Notes: generated by a model not told the origin, from the letters alone. A stretch of 64,000 nt of DNA from Clostridium sp. CAG:628 (GCA_000438415.1 FR902240.1:62001-126000), one strand, 5' to 3'. Numbered from the stretch's first letter, positions 33,792 to 44,225 are shown. Made by a program: numbers and translations.

Positions 33792-36108
33792 AATAACAAA
33801 AGAAGAAATAAATAATTTAAATAAATATTTTAGATTAGTAAACTATTTATCAGTAGGACAACTATACTTATTAGATAACCCACTTTTAAAAAGGCCACTT
33901 GATATAAAAGACATAAAACCAAATGTAGTCGGACACTGGGGAACTGCACCAGGACAAAACTTTATATATACTCATTTACAAAGAGTAATAAAAAAATATG
34001 ACTTAAATATGATATACATATCTGGTCCAGGTCATGGTGGACAAGCAATGATAGCAAACGATTATGCTGATGGTTCATATAGTGAAATTTATGAATACAT
34101 AACAGAAGATGAAAAAGGACTAAAAAAGTTATTTAAGCAATTCAGTTTTCCAGGTGGAATAGGTAGCCATGTAACACCACACACTCCAGGAAGCATAAAT
34201 GAAGGTGGAGAACTTGGCTACAGTCTAAGTCATGCCTACGGAGCAGTATTAGATAACAAAGACCTAATCGCAGCATGTGTGGTAGGAGACGGAGAAGCAG
34301 AAACAGGCCCATTATCAGCAAGTTGGCAAATAAACAAACTTATAAATCCTTGTGTAGATGGAACAGTATTACCTATACTTCACTTAAATGGTTACAAAAT
34401 TGCAAACCCAACAATACTATCAAGAATACCATCAGACGAACTAATAAGTTACTTTAAAGGGTTAGGCTACAAACCATATCTTGTTGAAGGAAATGACCCA
34501 GTTAAAATGCATAGAAAAATGGCAAGTACTATGGATGAAATAATTTCTTACATAAATAAAATAAAAAAACAAAGCCGCCTTCACACCTTTAGACCATTTT
34601 ATCCAATGATAATACTAAGAACACCAAAAGGTTGGACTGGTCCTAAAGAAGTAGAAAATAGTTTTAAATCACATCAAGTTCCAATAATCGTTAATAAAGA
34701 AAACACAGACAACGTAAAAATACTTGAAAAATGGATGAAAAGTTATAAACCAGAAGAATTATTTAATGAAGACGGAAGTATAAAAGAAGAAATAAAAAAT
34801 ATCTGTCCACCATTAGAAAAAACTATGGGACTAAACAAAAATGCTAATGGAGGTTTATTAATAAAAGAACTAAAATTACCTGAAAACTTAATGGATTATG
34901 AATTACCTATTAAACGTGGACAAACACAAAATGAAGACATGCGATCTCTTGGTTCATATATAAGAGATGTAATGAATTTAAATAAAGATAACTATAGAAT
35001 ATTTGGTCCAGATGAAGCACTATCTAATAGACTTAACCATGTATTCGAAGTAACAAATAGAAAATGGGATACTAAAATAATTAAAACTGATGAATACTTA
35101 AGTAGAAATGGTCATGTAATAGATAGCATTTTATCAGAACATATTTGTGAAGGAATGCTAGAAGGCTACTTATTAACAGGAAGGCATGGATTTATCCACA
35201 GTTATGAAGCATTTGTAAGAATTATTGACTCAATGGTTAGTCAACATGCTAAATGGATTAAAATGGCTAAAGAACTACCTTGGAGAAACGATATATCAAG
35301 TCTAAATATATTATTAACAAGTCACTGCTGGCAACAAGACCATAATGGTTTCACACACCAAGATCCAGGTTTCATTAATCACTTACTTCCAAAGAAAAGT
35401 GATACCATAAGAATATACTTACCATTTGATACAAATACATTAATTTCAACATTTGATCATATTTCAAGAACAAAAAATTATATCAACTTAGTAATTGCTT
35501 CAAAACATATGAGACCTCAGTGGCTAACAATGGAAGAAGCAATTAAGCACTGTGCTAAAGGAATAGACGAATTGTCATGGGCAAGCACAACTAATGGTAA
35601 AACTCCAGATATAGTTCTAGCCTGTGCTGGCGACACTCCAACATTAGAAGTCCTAGCTGCTGTTTCTATTCTTAAAGAAAAAAAGCCTGAGTTAAAAATA
35701 AAAGTAATAAATGTAGTAGACTTGATGAAATTAGAAAGTAATGATAAACATCCACATGGTTTAACTGACAAAGAATATGATAAACTATTTACTACAAACA
35801 AACCAATACTATTTGCTTTTCATGGTTACCCTAACGTAATACATGAATTAACATACAATAGAACTAATAAAGATATGCATGTAAGAGGTTACATTGAAGA
35901 AGGAACAATAACAACACCATTTGACATGAGAGTACTTAATAAAATTGATAGATATCACTTAATTCTAGATATAATCAAATATGTACCAAAACTTCAAAAA
36001 GATAAAAGCCTTCAAGAATATGCTATATCTATGTTAGAAAAACACAAAAAACACATAACAACATATGGATGTGACATGAAAGAAATAACTTATTGGAAAT
36101 GGAAATAG
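33781..36108 (+). CDS. xfp: Phosphoketolase
   Basis: Splits xylulose-5-phosphate, and in some members fructose-6-phosphate, into acetyl-phosphate and an aldose phosphate using thiamine diphosphate. The 775-residue protein shows GHWGTAPGQNFIYTH, ISGPGHGGQAM, FPGGIGSHVTPHTPGS, GDGEAETGPL and LTSHCWQQDHNGFTHQDPGF. It overlaps the preceding membrane protein gene and follows GGAG. Dual or single substrate use cannot be read here. Confidence 0.96.
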   Translation: MKTKITKEEINNLNKYFRLVNYLSVGQLYLLDNPLLKRPLDIKDIKPNVVGHWGTAPGQNFIYTHLQRVIKKYDLNMIYISGPGHGGQAMIANDYADGSYSEIYEYITEDEKGLKKLFKQFSFPGGIGSHVTPHTPGSINEGGELGYSLSHAYGAVLDNKDLIAACVVGDGEAETGPLSASWQINKLINPCVDGTVLPILHLNGYKIANPTILSRIPSDELISYFKGLGYKPYLVEGNDPVKMHRKMASTMDEIISYINKIKKQSRLHTFRPFYPMIILRTPKGWTGPKEVENSFKSHQVPIIVNKENTDNVKILEKWMKSYKPEELFNEDGSIKEEIKNICPPLEKTMGLNKNANGGLLIKELKLPENLMDYELPIKRGQTQNEDMRSLGSYIRDVMNLNKDNYRIFGPDEALSNRLNHVFEVTNRKWDTKIIKTDEYLSRNGHVIDSILSEHICEGMLEGYLLTGRHGFIHSYEAFVRIIDSMVSQHAKWIKMAKELPWRNDISSLNILLTSHCWQQDHNGFTHQDPGFINHLLPKKSDTIRIYLPFDTNTLISTFDHISRTKNYINLVIASKHMRPQWLTMEEAIKHCAKGIDELSWASTTNGKTPDIVLACAGDTPTLEVLAAVSILKEKKPELKIKVINVVDLMKLESNDKHPHGLTDKEYDKLFTTNKPILFAFHGYPNVIHELTYNRTNKDMHVRGYIEEGTITTPFDMRVLNKIDRYHLILDIIKYVPKLQKDKSLQEYAISMLEKHKKHITTYGCDMKEITYWKWK

Positions 36109-36238
36109 ACTTATTAACTAATCAAAATAATATATTAACATATAATATACTAGGAAGACAAAAAACTTCCTAAAAAAAATAAATCTTCCTCCTATAAACT
36201 TTAATAGGCGTCTATAAAAAATAAATTTTTAAAAAAAC

Positions 36239-36260
36239 ACTCCCATCTGGGAGTTTTAAT
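36239..36260 (+). terminator. Hairpin downstream of xfp
   Basis: ACTCCC and GGGAGT pair around ATCT with a short T tract. Upstream, TAGGAAG and CTTCCTA (36151-36172) form another stem followed by A rather than T. Confidence 0.5.
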
Positions 36261-36291
36261 ATGGTAAAATATACTTAAAAGGAGGATAACC

Positions 36292-36576
36292 ATGCAAATT
36301 AATGGAAAAGATATAAATATAAATGACTTACTAACAGAAGTAGATTTAGATATAGATAAAAACATACCTAAGAAAAGAAATAATAATTTAGTATTAAGAG
36401 ATTCACAAATAGAAATACTAAAAAAATACAATATTGACTATGAAAAACATACAAATTTAAATAGTTTAATATTTGAAATAGAGGAAATACTAAACTATGA
36501 AACAGATTTAGAAGACTTAGAAAACTTAAGTGAAGAATTACAAGAAATGAATTACTATAATTACACAAATAAATAA
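36292..36576 (+). CDS. Small acidic hypothetical protein
   Basis: A 94-residue acidic soluble protein with a strong AAGGAGG site. The C-terminal half is Glu/Leu-rich and probably helical. No family recognised; it is probably a separate transcription unit before the P-type ATPase. Confidence 0.55.
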   Translation: MQINGKDININDLLTEVDLDIDKNIPKKRNNNLVLRDSQIEILKKYNIDYEKHTNLNSLIFEIEEILNYETDLEDLENLSEELQEMNYYNYTNK

Positions 36577-36694
36577 TCTTCATAAAAACTAGTATTAAAA
36601 ATATAACAATTGTTTTGAATTTAAAAATTATCAACTTTCTCTTTTTTAAAAAATGATACCATGATATAATATTAACAGAATAGGAAGTGCATAT

Positions 36695-39352
36695 ATGAAA
36701 GAAAAATGGTATACTATTGATAAAAAAAATATATTTAAAATATTAAATACAAGAGTAGAAGGTTTAACAACAAAAGAAGTAAATATTAGATTAAAGCAAT
36801 ATGGAAAAAATGTACTTCCAAAAGCAAAACAAAAAACATTTATACAAGTATTCTTTGAACAATTTAAAAACCCTATAGTATATATATTACTAATAACTAT
36901 GATTTTATCATTTATAATTGGAGAATATATAGATGGTGCTTTTATATTATTTGTAATACTAATTGATGCCGTTTTAGGTTCAGTACAAGAATATAGAAGT
37001 AATAAAAATGCTGAAGCCCTAGCAAAATTAATAAGAATAGATGCACTTGTAATAAGAAACAATAAAGAAATATCTATTCCAAGTGAAGACTTAGTTCCAG
37101 GAGACATTGTCTTACTAGAGTCAGGTTCAAAAGTTCCAGCAGATTTAAGATTAATCGAAACACAAAACTTAACAATAGATGAATCTCTTTTAACTGGTGA
37201 ATCAATTCCTAGAGAAAAAAGTGCTCACATATTAAGTGAAGAATGTTCACTAAGTGAAAGAACCAATATGGCTTATTTAGGTACCTCAGTCATGAGAGGA
37301 CGTGCTAAAGGAATTGTTGTATCAACATCCTCGTTTACAGAAATAGGAAACATTGCAAAAGAAGTATTAGAAACCGATGACACAATAACACCTTTACAAA
37401 TAAGAATGCAAAAATTCACAAAACAATTAGGTATGTTAACCGCTATTCTAGCCCTTTTAGTAACAACTATATTATATTTTAAAGGATATGCAGCAAAAGA
37501 GATATTCTTCCTAGTAGTAGCACTTAGTATCTCATCAATTCCAGAAGGTCTTCCAGTAGTGATTACATTATCATTATCAATCAGTTCTAACAAAATGGCT
37601 AAAAGAAATGTTCTTGTAAAAAAACTAAATGCAGTAGAAGCCTTAGGTTCAGCAACAATAATTGCTAGTGACAAAACTGGGACACTTACACTAAATGAAC
37701 AAACTGTAAAAAAAATAGTTTTACCAAATAATGAAACATATGAAGTAACAGGTGTTGGTTATAATGACAAAGGTGAAATTAAACCATTCAAAAATAGTAA
37801 ACTAGAAAATATTGACAAACTAGTAAAAGAAGGTTTATATAACAACGAAGCAAGTTTATCATATATAGATAACTCTTGGGTAAACTTTGGTGACTCAATG
37901 GACACAGCACTTTTAAGTTTAGGTTACAAATATAACTTAGAATCTGAATCATTCAAAAATGATGTTTTAGGAAGAATACCATACGAGTCAGATGCAGGAT
38001 ACTCATGTGCATTTTATAAAGAAGGAGAAAACATAAACGTTTCAGTTAAAGGAACATTAGAAAAAATATTAAGTTTCTGTACAACAAAAACAGACAAAGA
38101 AAAAATAAGAAAACAAAATGAAGATTTAGCAAAAGAAGGATATAGAGTTCTAGCGTTTGCAACAGGTACAATAAAAAAATTTAAAATAAAAGACAATTAT
38201 AAAGAAAATGATATACCTAAATTAACATTTTTAGGACTAGTTGCATTTGTTGACCCAATAAGACCTGATGCTAAAGAAGCAATAAAGTCATGCAAACAAG
38301 CCGGAATAAAAACGGTAATGATAACAGGAGATCATCCATTAACAGCATTCAGTGTAGCAAAAGAATTAGAATTATGTACTAATGAAACAGAAATAACTAC
38401 TGGTTTAGAATTAAAAGAAGTATACGAAAGTGGACTAGATAACTTTGACAAATACATAAAAACTAAAACAGTTTTCAGTAGAGTAAGTCCAATACAAAAA
38501 TTACAAATAGTAGAGTCATATAAAAGATTAGGTGAATTTATTGCAGTAACAGGAGATGGTGTAAACGATTCACCAGCATTAAAAGCAGCAAATGTAGGAA
38601 TAGCCATGGGTTCAGGAACAGATGTTGCTAAAGAAACAGGTGCACTTATTATAACTGATGACAAATTTTCTTCTATATTAAATGGAGTAGAAGAAGGAAG
38701 ATGTGCATATGATAACGTTAGAAAAGTAACGTACATGTTACTATCTTGTGGTGTCTCAGAAGTTGTATTCTATATCCTTTCAATAGCACTTAACTATGAT
38801 ATACCTTTAACAGCTGTTCAATTACTTTGGTTAAACTTAGTAACAGATGGAATACAAGATGTAGCACTTTCCTTTGAAAGTAGTGAAAAAGACATATTGA
38901 AAAGAAAACCAAGAGATCCAAAAGAATCACTATTTGATAGACTATTAAAAAATGAAATAATGCTAATAGGTTTAATTATGGGTATAACAGTATTTGGTGT
39001 GTGGATTTATTTAATAGATGTACTAGGTTATGAAGTTTCAGTTGCAAGAAGTCATATATTATTACTAATGGTTTTCTTGCAAAACCTTCATTGCTTTAAT
39101 TGTAGAAGTGAAATACATAGCATATTTAGTAAACCATTAAAAGAAAATAAACAACTAATAATAAGCATAGCAGTAGTACTATTTATACAATTTATTGTAG
39201 TAGAAAATAGTTTCCTATCACATCTTTTAGATTCAAACCCAATACCTTTAGTTAGTGTATTATACTTATTTCTATTATCTCTTCCAATAATAATAGTTTC
39301 AGAAATACTAAAATACTTTGAAAGGGACAAAATAAGGAGGAATAAAAATTGA
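36695..39352 (+). CDS. P-type cation ATPase, P2A (Ca2+) type
   Basis: An 885-residue ATP-driven cation pump. It has the actuator motif LLTGESIP, the phosphorylation site SDKTGTLTLNEQ, the hinge VTGDGVNDSPALKAANVGIAMG, and SSIPEGLP in TM4, which fits Ca2+-type pumps. The overall length and ten-helix pattern match P2A ATPases. Its TGA stop overlaps the TTG start of the next gene, a Na+/Ca2+ exchanger-like protein, so the two form a calcium-related operon by inference. Confidence 0.93.
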   Translation: MKEKWYTIDKKNIFKILNTRVEGLTTKEVNIRLKQYGKNVLPKAKQKTFIQVFFEQFKNPIVYILLITMILSFIIGEYIDGAFILFVILIDAVLGSVQEYRSNKNAEALAKLIRIDALVIRNNKEISIPSEDLVPGDIVLLESGSKVPADLRLIETQNLTIDESLLTGESIPREKSAHILSEECSLSERTNMAYLGTSVMRGRAKGIVVSTSSFTEIGNIAKEVLETDDTITPLQIRMQKFTKQLGMLTAILALLVTTILYFKGYAAKEIFFLVVALSISSIPEGLPVVITLSLSISSNKMAKRNVLVKKLNAVEALGSATIIASDKTGTLTLNEQTVKKIVLPNNETYEVTGVGYNDKGEIKPFKNSKLENIDKLVKEGLYNNEASLSYIDNSWVNFGDSMDTALLSLGYKYNLESESFKNDVLGRIPYESDAGYSCAFYKEGENINVSVKGTLEKILSFCTTKTDKEKIRKQNEDLAKEGYRVLAFATGTIKKFKIKDNYKENDIPKLTFLGLVAFVDPIRPDAKEAIKSCKQAGIKTVMITGDHPLTAFSVAKELELCTNETEITTGLELKEVYESGLDNFDKYIKTKTVFSRVSPIQKLQIVESYKRLGEFIAVTGDGVNDSPALKAANVGIAMGSGTDVAKETGALIITDDKFSSILNGVEEGRCAYDNVRKVTYMLLSCGVSEVVFYILSIALNYDIPLTAVQLLWLNLVTDGIQDVALSFESSEKDILKRKPRDPKESLFDRLLKNEIMLIGLIMGITVFGVWIYLIDVLGYEVSVARSHILLLMVFLQNLHCFNCRSEIHSIFSKPLKENKQLIISIAVVLFIQFIVVENSFLSHLLDSNPIPLVSVLYLFLLSLPIIIVSEILKYFERDKIRRNKN

Positions 39353-40308
39353 GTTTAATATTAACAACTATAATATTACTAATATTTGGTTTAACAATAT
39401 TAATAAGATTCTCTGATATATTTGTAAGTGCAGCAAGTAGTTTATCTCTCTCTCTTAAAGTTCCCAAAATGTTAATTGCCTTAACAATTGCAGCCTTCGG
39501 AACCTGTGCTCCTGAACTTGCAATATCATTTAATAGTATCAAGTCAGGTGCTAGTGATATGACTCTTGCAAATGTAATAGGTTCTTGCATAGTAAATATT
39601 CTCTTAATAGTAGGATTATCTGCTATAACTAGACCAATAAAAGTAAAAGAAAGAACAATAAAAAAAGAGTTACCATTATTAGTAATAATAACAACTGCAT
39701 TCTTCATATTAGTAACAGATTCATTATTTAAAAAAGGTGCAGTTAACTCTTTATCACGAGCAGATGCAATAATGTTACTAATTTGGTTTATACTATTTAT
39801 GTTTTATATAATAGGAATCGTAAGAAAAAATAAAAACAATGAATATGATATTCCAGAGTATTCTATTGTAAAATCAATAATTATAATAATACTTTCATTA
39901 TTAGCAATAACACTATCTTCAAACATAGTTGTAGACAATGCAGTATTACTTGCAAGTCAAATAGGAATAAGCCAAAAAATAATATCAATGACAGTAATAG
40001 TAATAGGAACATCTCTTCCAGAATTAACAATGACAATAAATGCTGCCAGAAAAGATGAATTTGATATGGCTGTTGGAAACATCATTGGAACTAATATATT
40101 TAATATATGCATAGTACTTGGTTTACCAATTGCAATATATGGTGGAGTAAGTTCTAGTTCATTTAGTGTAGTAGACACAAGTGTAGTATTATTATCTGCT
40201 TTAATGTTTTACATATTTGGAAGAAGTAATAAAGAACTCTCAAGAAGAGAAGGCATACTTATGGTTCTAGTGTTTATTTTATATTATATTTATATATTTA
40301 TTATTTAG
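39349..40308 (+). CDS. Calcium/sodium exchanger family protein (CaCA)
   Basis: A 319-residue membrane protein with two inverted alpha repeats: AFGTCAPELAISFNSI near 50 and VIGTSLPELTMTINAA near 220. These carry the conserved acidic ion-binding residues of YrbG/CaCA exchangers. The start is TTG 39349, set by AGGAGG upstream and overlapping the ATPase stop. It probably exports Ca2+ in exchange for Na+ or H+. Confidence 0.9.
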   Translation: MSLILTTIILLIFGLTILIRFSDIFVSAASSLSLSLKVPKMLIALTIAAFGTCAPELAISFNSIKSGASDMTLANVIGSCIVNILLIVGLSAITRPIKVKERTIKKELPLLVIITTAFFILVTDSLFKKGAVNSLSRADAIMLLIWFILFMFYIIGIVRKNKNNEYDIPEYSIVKSIIIIILSLLAITLSSNIVVDNAVLLASQIGISQKIISMTVIVIGTSLPELTMTINAARKDEFDMAVGNIIGTNIFNICIVLGLPIAIYGGVSSSSFSVVDTSVVLLSALMFYIFGRSNKELSRREGILMVLVFILYYIYIFII

Positions 40309-40319
40309 GAGAAATAAAA

Positions 40320-40643
40320 ATGAATAAAATAAAGAAACTAATAAAAGATAATCCAATTACTTTTATTATAGTTATACTTGCTTTAAAAACTATGGATTGG
40401 GATTTACTATTAACATTTTCTTGTTTCTTTATATTTTCTGGAAATATAAGTAGAATAACATTCATAAGTAATTTTTTAATTAACATGTTGTCAAAAAGTG
40501 TATTAGTAACAGGATTAAAAAGTTGTCAATTTATAAGTAACGTTCCAACTGCAGTACTATTAGCAAATTATATGTTAATGTTTACTGTAATTAATTTAGC
40601 CTTTTTAATAGTGCTCCTATCTTACACAGTATTGATGTCTTAA
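40320..40643 (+). pseudogene. Truncated SLC13/ArsB-type anion permease
   Basis: A 107-residue membrane protein. DWDLLLTFSCFFIFSGNISRI and SCQFISNVPTAVLLANYM match the C-terminal half of SLC13/ArsB-type permeases, where DW-LLTF-AFFIF-GN and QVISNVPAALLL are typical. The first two thirds of the family are absent and the end has lost its GGLGT-type block. It still has GGAGAA and an ATG behind the exchanger gene, so it may be translated, but it should not transport by itself. Confidence 0.55.
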
Positions 40644-40670
40644 AATGTAACATAATTGTTACATTTTTCT
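40642..40670 (+). terminator. Terminator
   Basis: AAAATGTAAC and GTTACATTTT form a 10-bp stem followed by T. Confidence 0.85.
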
Positions 40671-40727
40671 TTACAAAATACCCATTTTAGTGTTATAATA
40701 CTCTAGGTTTTTAAGGAGTGAAGAAGT

Positions 40728-42542
40728 ATGAAAATAAGAAACGTTGCAATAATTGCCCACGTTGACCATGGTAAAACTACATTAGTAGACGAATTACTAA
40801 ATCAAAGTGGAACTTTTAGAGAAAATGAAACACATGACAAAAGAGTAATGGACTCAAATGATATAGAAAAAGAAAGAGGAATAACAATTTTAGCCAAAAC
40901 AACTGGTGTACATTATAAAGATTATAAAATTAATATTGTTGATACTCCAGGACATGCTGACTTTGGTGGAGAAGTAGAAAGAATAATGCATATGGTTGAT
41001 GGTGTAATCCTTTTAGTTGATGCTAGAGAAGGTACTATGCCTCAAACAAGATTTGTTCTTAAAAAAGCATTAGAGGCTAATTTAAAACCAATAGTAGTTA
41101 TTAACAAAGTTGATAGAGAAAATGTAAGAATTAGTGAAGTAATAGATGAAGTACTTGAATTATTTATTGACTTAGGTGCAAGTGATGAACAAATAGATTT
41201 CCCTATAATTTATGCAAGTGCTTTAAACGGAACTAGTAGTTATGACGAAGACTTATCAACACAAAAACACACAATGGACCCAATATTTGAAACAATTATT
41301 AACACTATACCTGAGCCAAAGGGAGACGTGAATGCCCCATTACAATTCCAACCAGCACTTTTAGACTATAACGATTATGTTGGAAGAATTGGTGTAGGTA
41401 CTATTGCTAATGGTACAGTTAAAACTGGACAAATGGTTTCATGTGTAAGATTAGATGGTAGCATTAAACAATTTAGAATACAAAAATTATTTGGTTTTAC
41501 TGGAATAAAAAGGGAAGAAATAGAAAGTGCTTCAGCTGGAGAAATAGTTGGTATATCTGGACTTCCTGACATATCTGTAGGAGAAACAGTTTGTGAAATA
41601 GGAAAAGAAGAAGCTCTTCCTGTCCTTAGAATAGAAGAGCCTACTTTAAAAATGACATTTGGAGTTAACACAAGTCCTTTCTCTGGTAAAGAAGGTAAAC
41701 TACTTACTGCTAGAAAAATTGAAGAAAGATTAATGAAAGAACTAGAAAAAGATGTATCTTTAAGAGTAGAACAAAAAGATGCTGAAAACTGGATAGTAAG
41801 TGGACGTGGAGAACTTCACTTATCAATATTAATTGAAAACATGAGAAGAGAAGGTTTTGAACTTCAAGTATCAAAGCCAGAAGTAATTGTAAAAGAAATA
41901 GATGGAGTTAAATGTGAACCATATGAAGAAGTTTTAATAGAAGCACCTACTGACACAGTTGGTTCAGTAATAGAAAGTTTAGCAAGTCGTGATGGTCAAA
42001 TGATTAATATGAAACCTTTTGAAACAAATACTAAACTTGAATATTTAGTACCATCTAGAGGTTTAATTGGTTTTGTTAACGAATTTTTAATTCTAACTAA
42101 AGGTTATGGAATAATTAACCATACATTTAAAGAATATGGACCAGTTAATCCTAACCCAGTTGGAGAAAGAAAACTAGGTGTATTAGTTTCTATGGAAAAT
42201 GGAAAAGCTACTGCATATGGGTTAGGTGCTTTAGAAGACCGTGGTGTCATGTTTATCGAACCAGGTACTGAAGTATATGAAGGTATGATCGTTGGAGAAA
42301 ACAATAGAGATAACGATTTAGCAGTAAACGTAACAAAAGCTAAAAACTTAACTAATACAAGAAGTGCTAGTAAAGACCATACTGTTGTACTTAAAAGACC
42401 TAGACAATTAACTCTAGAAATAGCATTAGACTACATTAATACTGACGAACTTGTAGAAGTTACTCCAAAAAGTTTTAGATTAAGAAAGAAAATATTAAAT
42501 ACTGAACTTAGAAAAAAAGAAGATGCTAAAAAACAAAAGTAG
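40728..42542 (+). CDS. typA: Translational GTPase TypA/BipA
   Basis: A 604-residue ribosome-associated GTPase involved in assembly and stress. It has [15 protein letters not shown] (G1), RGITI (G2), [14 protein letters not shown] (G3) and NKVD (G4), then domain II, the EF-G-like domains and the TypA-specific C-terminal domain ([21 protein letters not shown]). It begins 8 bases after AAGGAGTG. queH follows six bases after its stop. Confidence 0.97.
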   Translation: MKIRNVAIIAHVDHGKTTLVDELLNQSGTFRENETHDKRVMDSNDIEKERGITILAKTTGVHYKDYKINIVDTPGHADFGGEVERIMHMVDGVILLVDAREGTMPQTRFVLKKALEANLKPIVVINKVDRENVRISEVIDEVLELFIDLGASDEQIDFPIIYASALNGTSSYDEDLSTQKHTMDPIFETIINTIPEPKGDVNAPLQFQPALLDYNDYVGRIGVGTIANGTVKTGQMVSCVRLDGSIKQFRIQKLFGFTGIKREEIESASAGEIVGISGLPDISVGETVCEIGKEEALPVLRIEEPTLKMTFGVNTSPFSGKEGKLLTARKIEERLMKELEKDVSLRVEQKDAENWIVSGRGELHLSILIENMRREGFELQVSKPEVIVKEIDGVKCEPYEEVLIEAPTDTVGSVIESLASRDGQMINMKPFETNTKLEYLVPSRGLIGFVNEFLILTKGYGIINHTFKEYGPVNPNPVGERKLGVLVSMENGKATAYGLGALEDRGVMFIEPGTEVYEGMIVGENNRDNDLAVNVTKAKNLTNTRSASKDHTVVLKRPRQLTLEIALDYINTDELVEVTPKSFRLRKKILNTELRKKEDAKKQK

Positions 42543-42548
42543 GTAATT

Positions 42549-43151
42549 ATGAAAACTAATTATGATAAAATATTAGAAGAAACAATTAACGAGTTAAAAG
42601 GGCGTAAGCCCTCTTTGCTTTTACACTCTTGCTGTGCACCATGTTCTACTGCCGTAATAACAAGATTAAAAGATTATTTTGATGTAACAATATTTTACTA
42701 TAACCCAAATATTGAACCATTAGAAGAATACTTAAAAAGAAAAGAAGAACAAAAAAGAATAGTTAGTAAGTTTGGTATTAAGTTTTTAGATTGTGACTAT
42801 GAAAATGAAATATTTAAAAGTATATCAAAAGGACTAGAAGACTTACCTGAAGGTGGTTATAGATGTCATAAATGTTATGAATTAAGACTAACTAAAACAG
42901 CACTTACTGCAAAAGAAAATAACTTTGAATATTTTGGTACTACTTTAACAGTAAGCCCATATAAAAATAGTCAAGTGTTAAATGCTATTGGAAAAGATAT
43001 AGAAGAAATAACAAAAGTAAAATTCTTATATTCAGACTTTAAGAAAAAAGAAGGATATAAATTATCCATTCAATTATCTAAAAAATATAACTTATATAGA
43101 CAAAACTATTGTGGGTGTATATATAGTAAAAAACAAAGTAAGCAAAACTAA
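42549..43151 (+). CDS. queH: Epoxyqueuosine reductase QueH
   Basis: Performs the last step of queuosine synthesis without cobalamin. The 200-residue protein has LLLHSCCAPCSTA with the CC pair at 28-29 and Cys32, RCHKCYELRL, and a C-terminal YCGC. These Cys residues form the Fe-S and metal centre of QueH. It complements queA and tgt in the window. Probably cotranscribed with typA. Confidence 0.93.
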   Translation: MKTNYDKILEETINELKGRKPSLLLHSCCAPCSTAVITRLKDYFDVTIFYYNPNIEPLEEYLKRKEEQKRIVSKFGIKFLDCDYENEIFKSISKGLEDLPEGGYRCHKCYELRLTKTALTAKENNFEYFGTTLTVSPYKNSQVLNAIGKDIEEITKVKFLYSDFKKKEGYKLSIQLSKKYNLYRQNYCGCIYSKKQSKQN

Positions 43152-43170
43152 ACTTACTTTGTTTTATTTT
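43131..43170 (+). terminator. Terminator after queH
   Basis: AAACAAAGTAAG and CTTACTTTGTTT form a 12-bp stem; the queH stop lies in the loop and T residues follow. Confidence 0.9.
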
Positions 43171-43204
43171 ATGTAACATAATGTAAATATTAACAAAAAC
43201 TACC

Positions 43205-43233
43205 TTGTATAAATTCCAAAAATTTACTATAAT
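43205..43233 (+). promoter_or_regulatory. Promoter of the SipW-like gene
   Basis: TTGTAT at 43205-43210 and TATAAT at 43228-43233 with a 17-base spacer; the ATG is 20 bases after the -10 box. Confidence 0.7.
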
Positions 43234-43252
43234 AATTATAGTAGGTGACAAT

Positions 43253-43897
43253 ATGAAGAATAAAAAGGAAAAAAGTACATTATATTTTATAACTAAGACA
43301 ATATCTTGGTGTGTAATGGCAATATTGGTAATAATTGGTTTATTTTTAGTAAGTTATATTGCTATAAATAAAATAGCACTTGCTAAAGGCCAAAAACAAC
43401 CTCTTGGTTTATATACAATAATAAGTCCTAGTATGACTCCAAATATACAAGTATATGATGTAGTATTTATAGTTAAAACAAATCCAGAAGATATAGAAGT
43501 TGGAGATGTAATCTCATACTATAGTACTAATGCATTCTTTGGTAATACTCCAATAACACACCGTGTAGTAGAAAAATTTAGTACTAATCAAGGTTACACC
43601 TTTAGAACAAAAGGAGATGCTAACCCAGTTGTAGATAACGAAATAATAAGTGAAGATAATGTTATAGGTGTTGAAAAAATGATAATACCACAACTAGGAA
43701 GAGTACAATTCTTTTTAGCAAGCAAATTCGGTTGGTTCACAATAATACTAATACCAGCTGTAGGTGTAATTATATATGATATAATAAAATTAATTAAATT
43801 AATAAGAGTAAAAAATAAAATGTCTAAAGTAAAACAAGAAGAAGTAGATGAAGACTTACCAACACGAAAAAGAAAAAGAACAACATCAGTAAAATAA
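43253..43897 (+). CDS. sipW: SipW-like signal peptidase I (Ser-His type)
   Basis: A 214-residue membrane protein with helices at about 15-38 and near 170-190. The catalytic Ser is in ISPSMTP (Ser60), and ITHRVVEKF supplies His103 in place of the bacterial Lys. RTKGDANPVVDN completes the ER/archaeal-type pattern shared by SipW. In Bacillus SipW processes TasA-type matrix proteins. Here a TasA-like surface protein gene lies just downstream, its likely substrate. Confidence 0.9.
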   Translation: MKNKKEKSTLYFITKTISWCVMAILVIIGLFLVSYIAINKIALAKGQKQPLGLYTIISPSMTPNIQVYDVVFIVKTNPEDIEVGDVISYYSTNAFFGNTPITHRVVEKFSTNQGYTFRTKGDANPVVDNEIISEDNVIGVEKMIIPQLGRVQFFLASKFGWFTIILIPAVGVIIYDIIKLIKLIRVKNKMSKVKQEEVDEDLPTRKRKRTTSVK

Positions 43898-43904
43898 TTA
43901 ATTA

Positions 43905-43932
43905 AGAGTACTTGAATAAAGTATTCTTTTTT
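43905..43932 (+). terminator. Terminator after sipW
   Basis: AGAGTACTT and AAGTATTCT pair with one G-U, followed by T. As in copy 1, it overlaps the next promoter. Confidence 0.7.
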
Positions 43933-43940
43933 GATAAAAT
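43912..43940 (+). promoter_or_regulatory. Promoter of the second repeat copy
   Basis: TTGAAT at 43912-43917 and TAAAAT at 43935-43940 with a 17-base spacer, matching the promoter at 28622-28650. Confidence 0.75.
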
Positions 43941-44067
43941 TAAACTAGTTAAGGTAGAAGGAGGATATGTAATATGACTAATAATTATGTAAATAAATTA
44001 AGTTATATATCTTCACTTATAGTACAAAATAAAGTACCAAATATGGAGTATTATCTTCTAACTAACT
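43935..44067 (+). repeat. Leader/small-ORF repeat, copy 2 (intact)
   Basis: Counterpart of 28645-28778. Similarity spans the leader, ribosome binding site and first half of the small ORF and ends at TTCTAACTAACT. Confidence 0.85.
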
Positions 44068-44135
44068 TAAAAGAAGAAAATTTTTTGCATGAAATAAAAT
44101 GGATAGGTGAAGTCTACCCATTTTTTGTTGTGTAA
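43974..44135 (+). CDS. 53-residue leader ORF upstream of the surface protein
   Basis: Starts behind AAGAAGGAGGA and reads MTNNYVNKLSYISSLIVQNK, then EYYLLTNLKEE, ending in VYPFFVV. Its last codons form an intrinsic terminator hairpin (44097-44127). A related copy exists at 28684. It may be a small protein in its own right or a regulatory leader peptide controlling read-through into the surface protein gene. No known family. Confidence 0.55.
   Translation: MTNNYVNKLSYISSLIVQNKVPNMEYYLLTNLKEENFLHEIKWIGEVYPFFVV
44097..44127 (+). terminator. Terminator inside the leader ORF
   Basis: AAATGGATAG pairs with CTACCCATTT (one mismatch) and is followed by T residues. It stands between the promoter at 43912 and the surface protein gene, so that gene depends on read-through or another promoter. 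Confidence 0.65.
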
Positions 44136-44225
44136 TAAAAGGAGTTCATGTTTATGCAGAAAAAACAAACAATATTAGTAGTTGCTAGTTTACTAGTAGT
44201 AGTACTAAGTGTAACACTAGCATAC

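Noticed and set aside
36151..36172. TAGGAAG/CTTCCTA hairpin as the xfp terminator
   Set aside because: It is followed by A residues on the + strand, so it lacks the T-run needed there; the later hairpin at 36239 is a better candidate.
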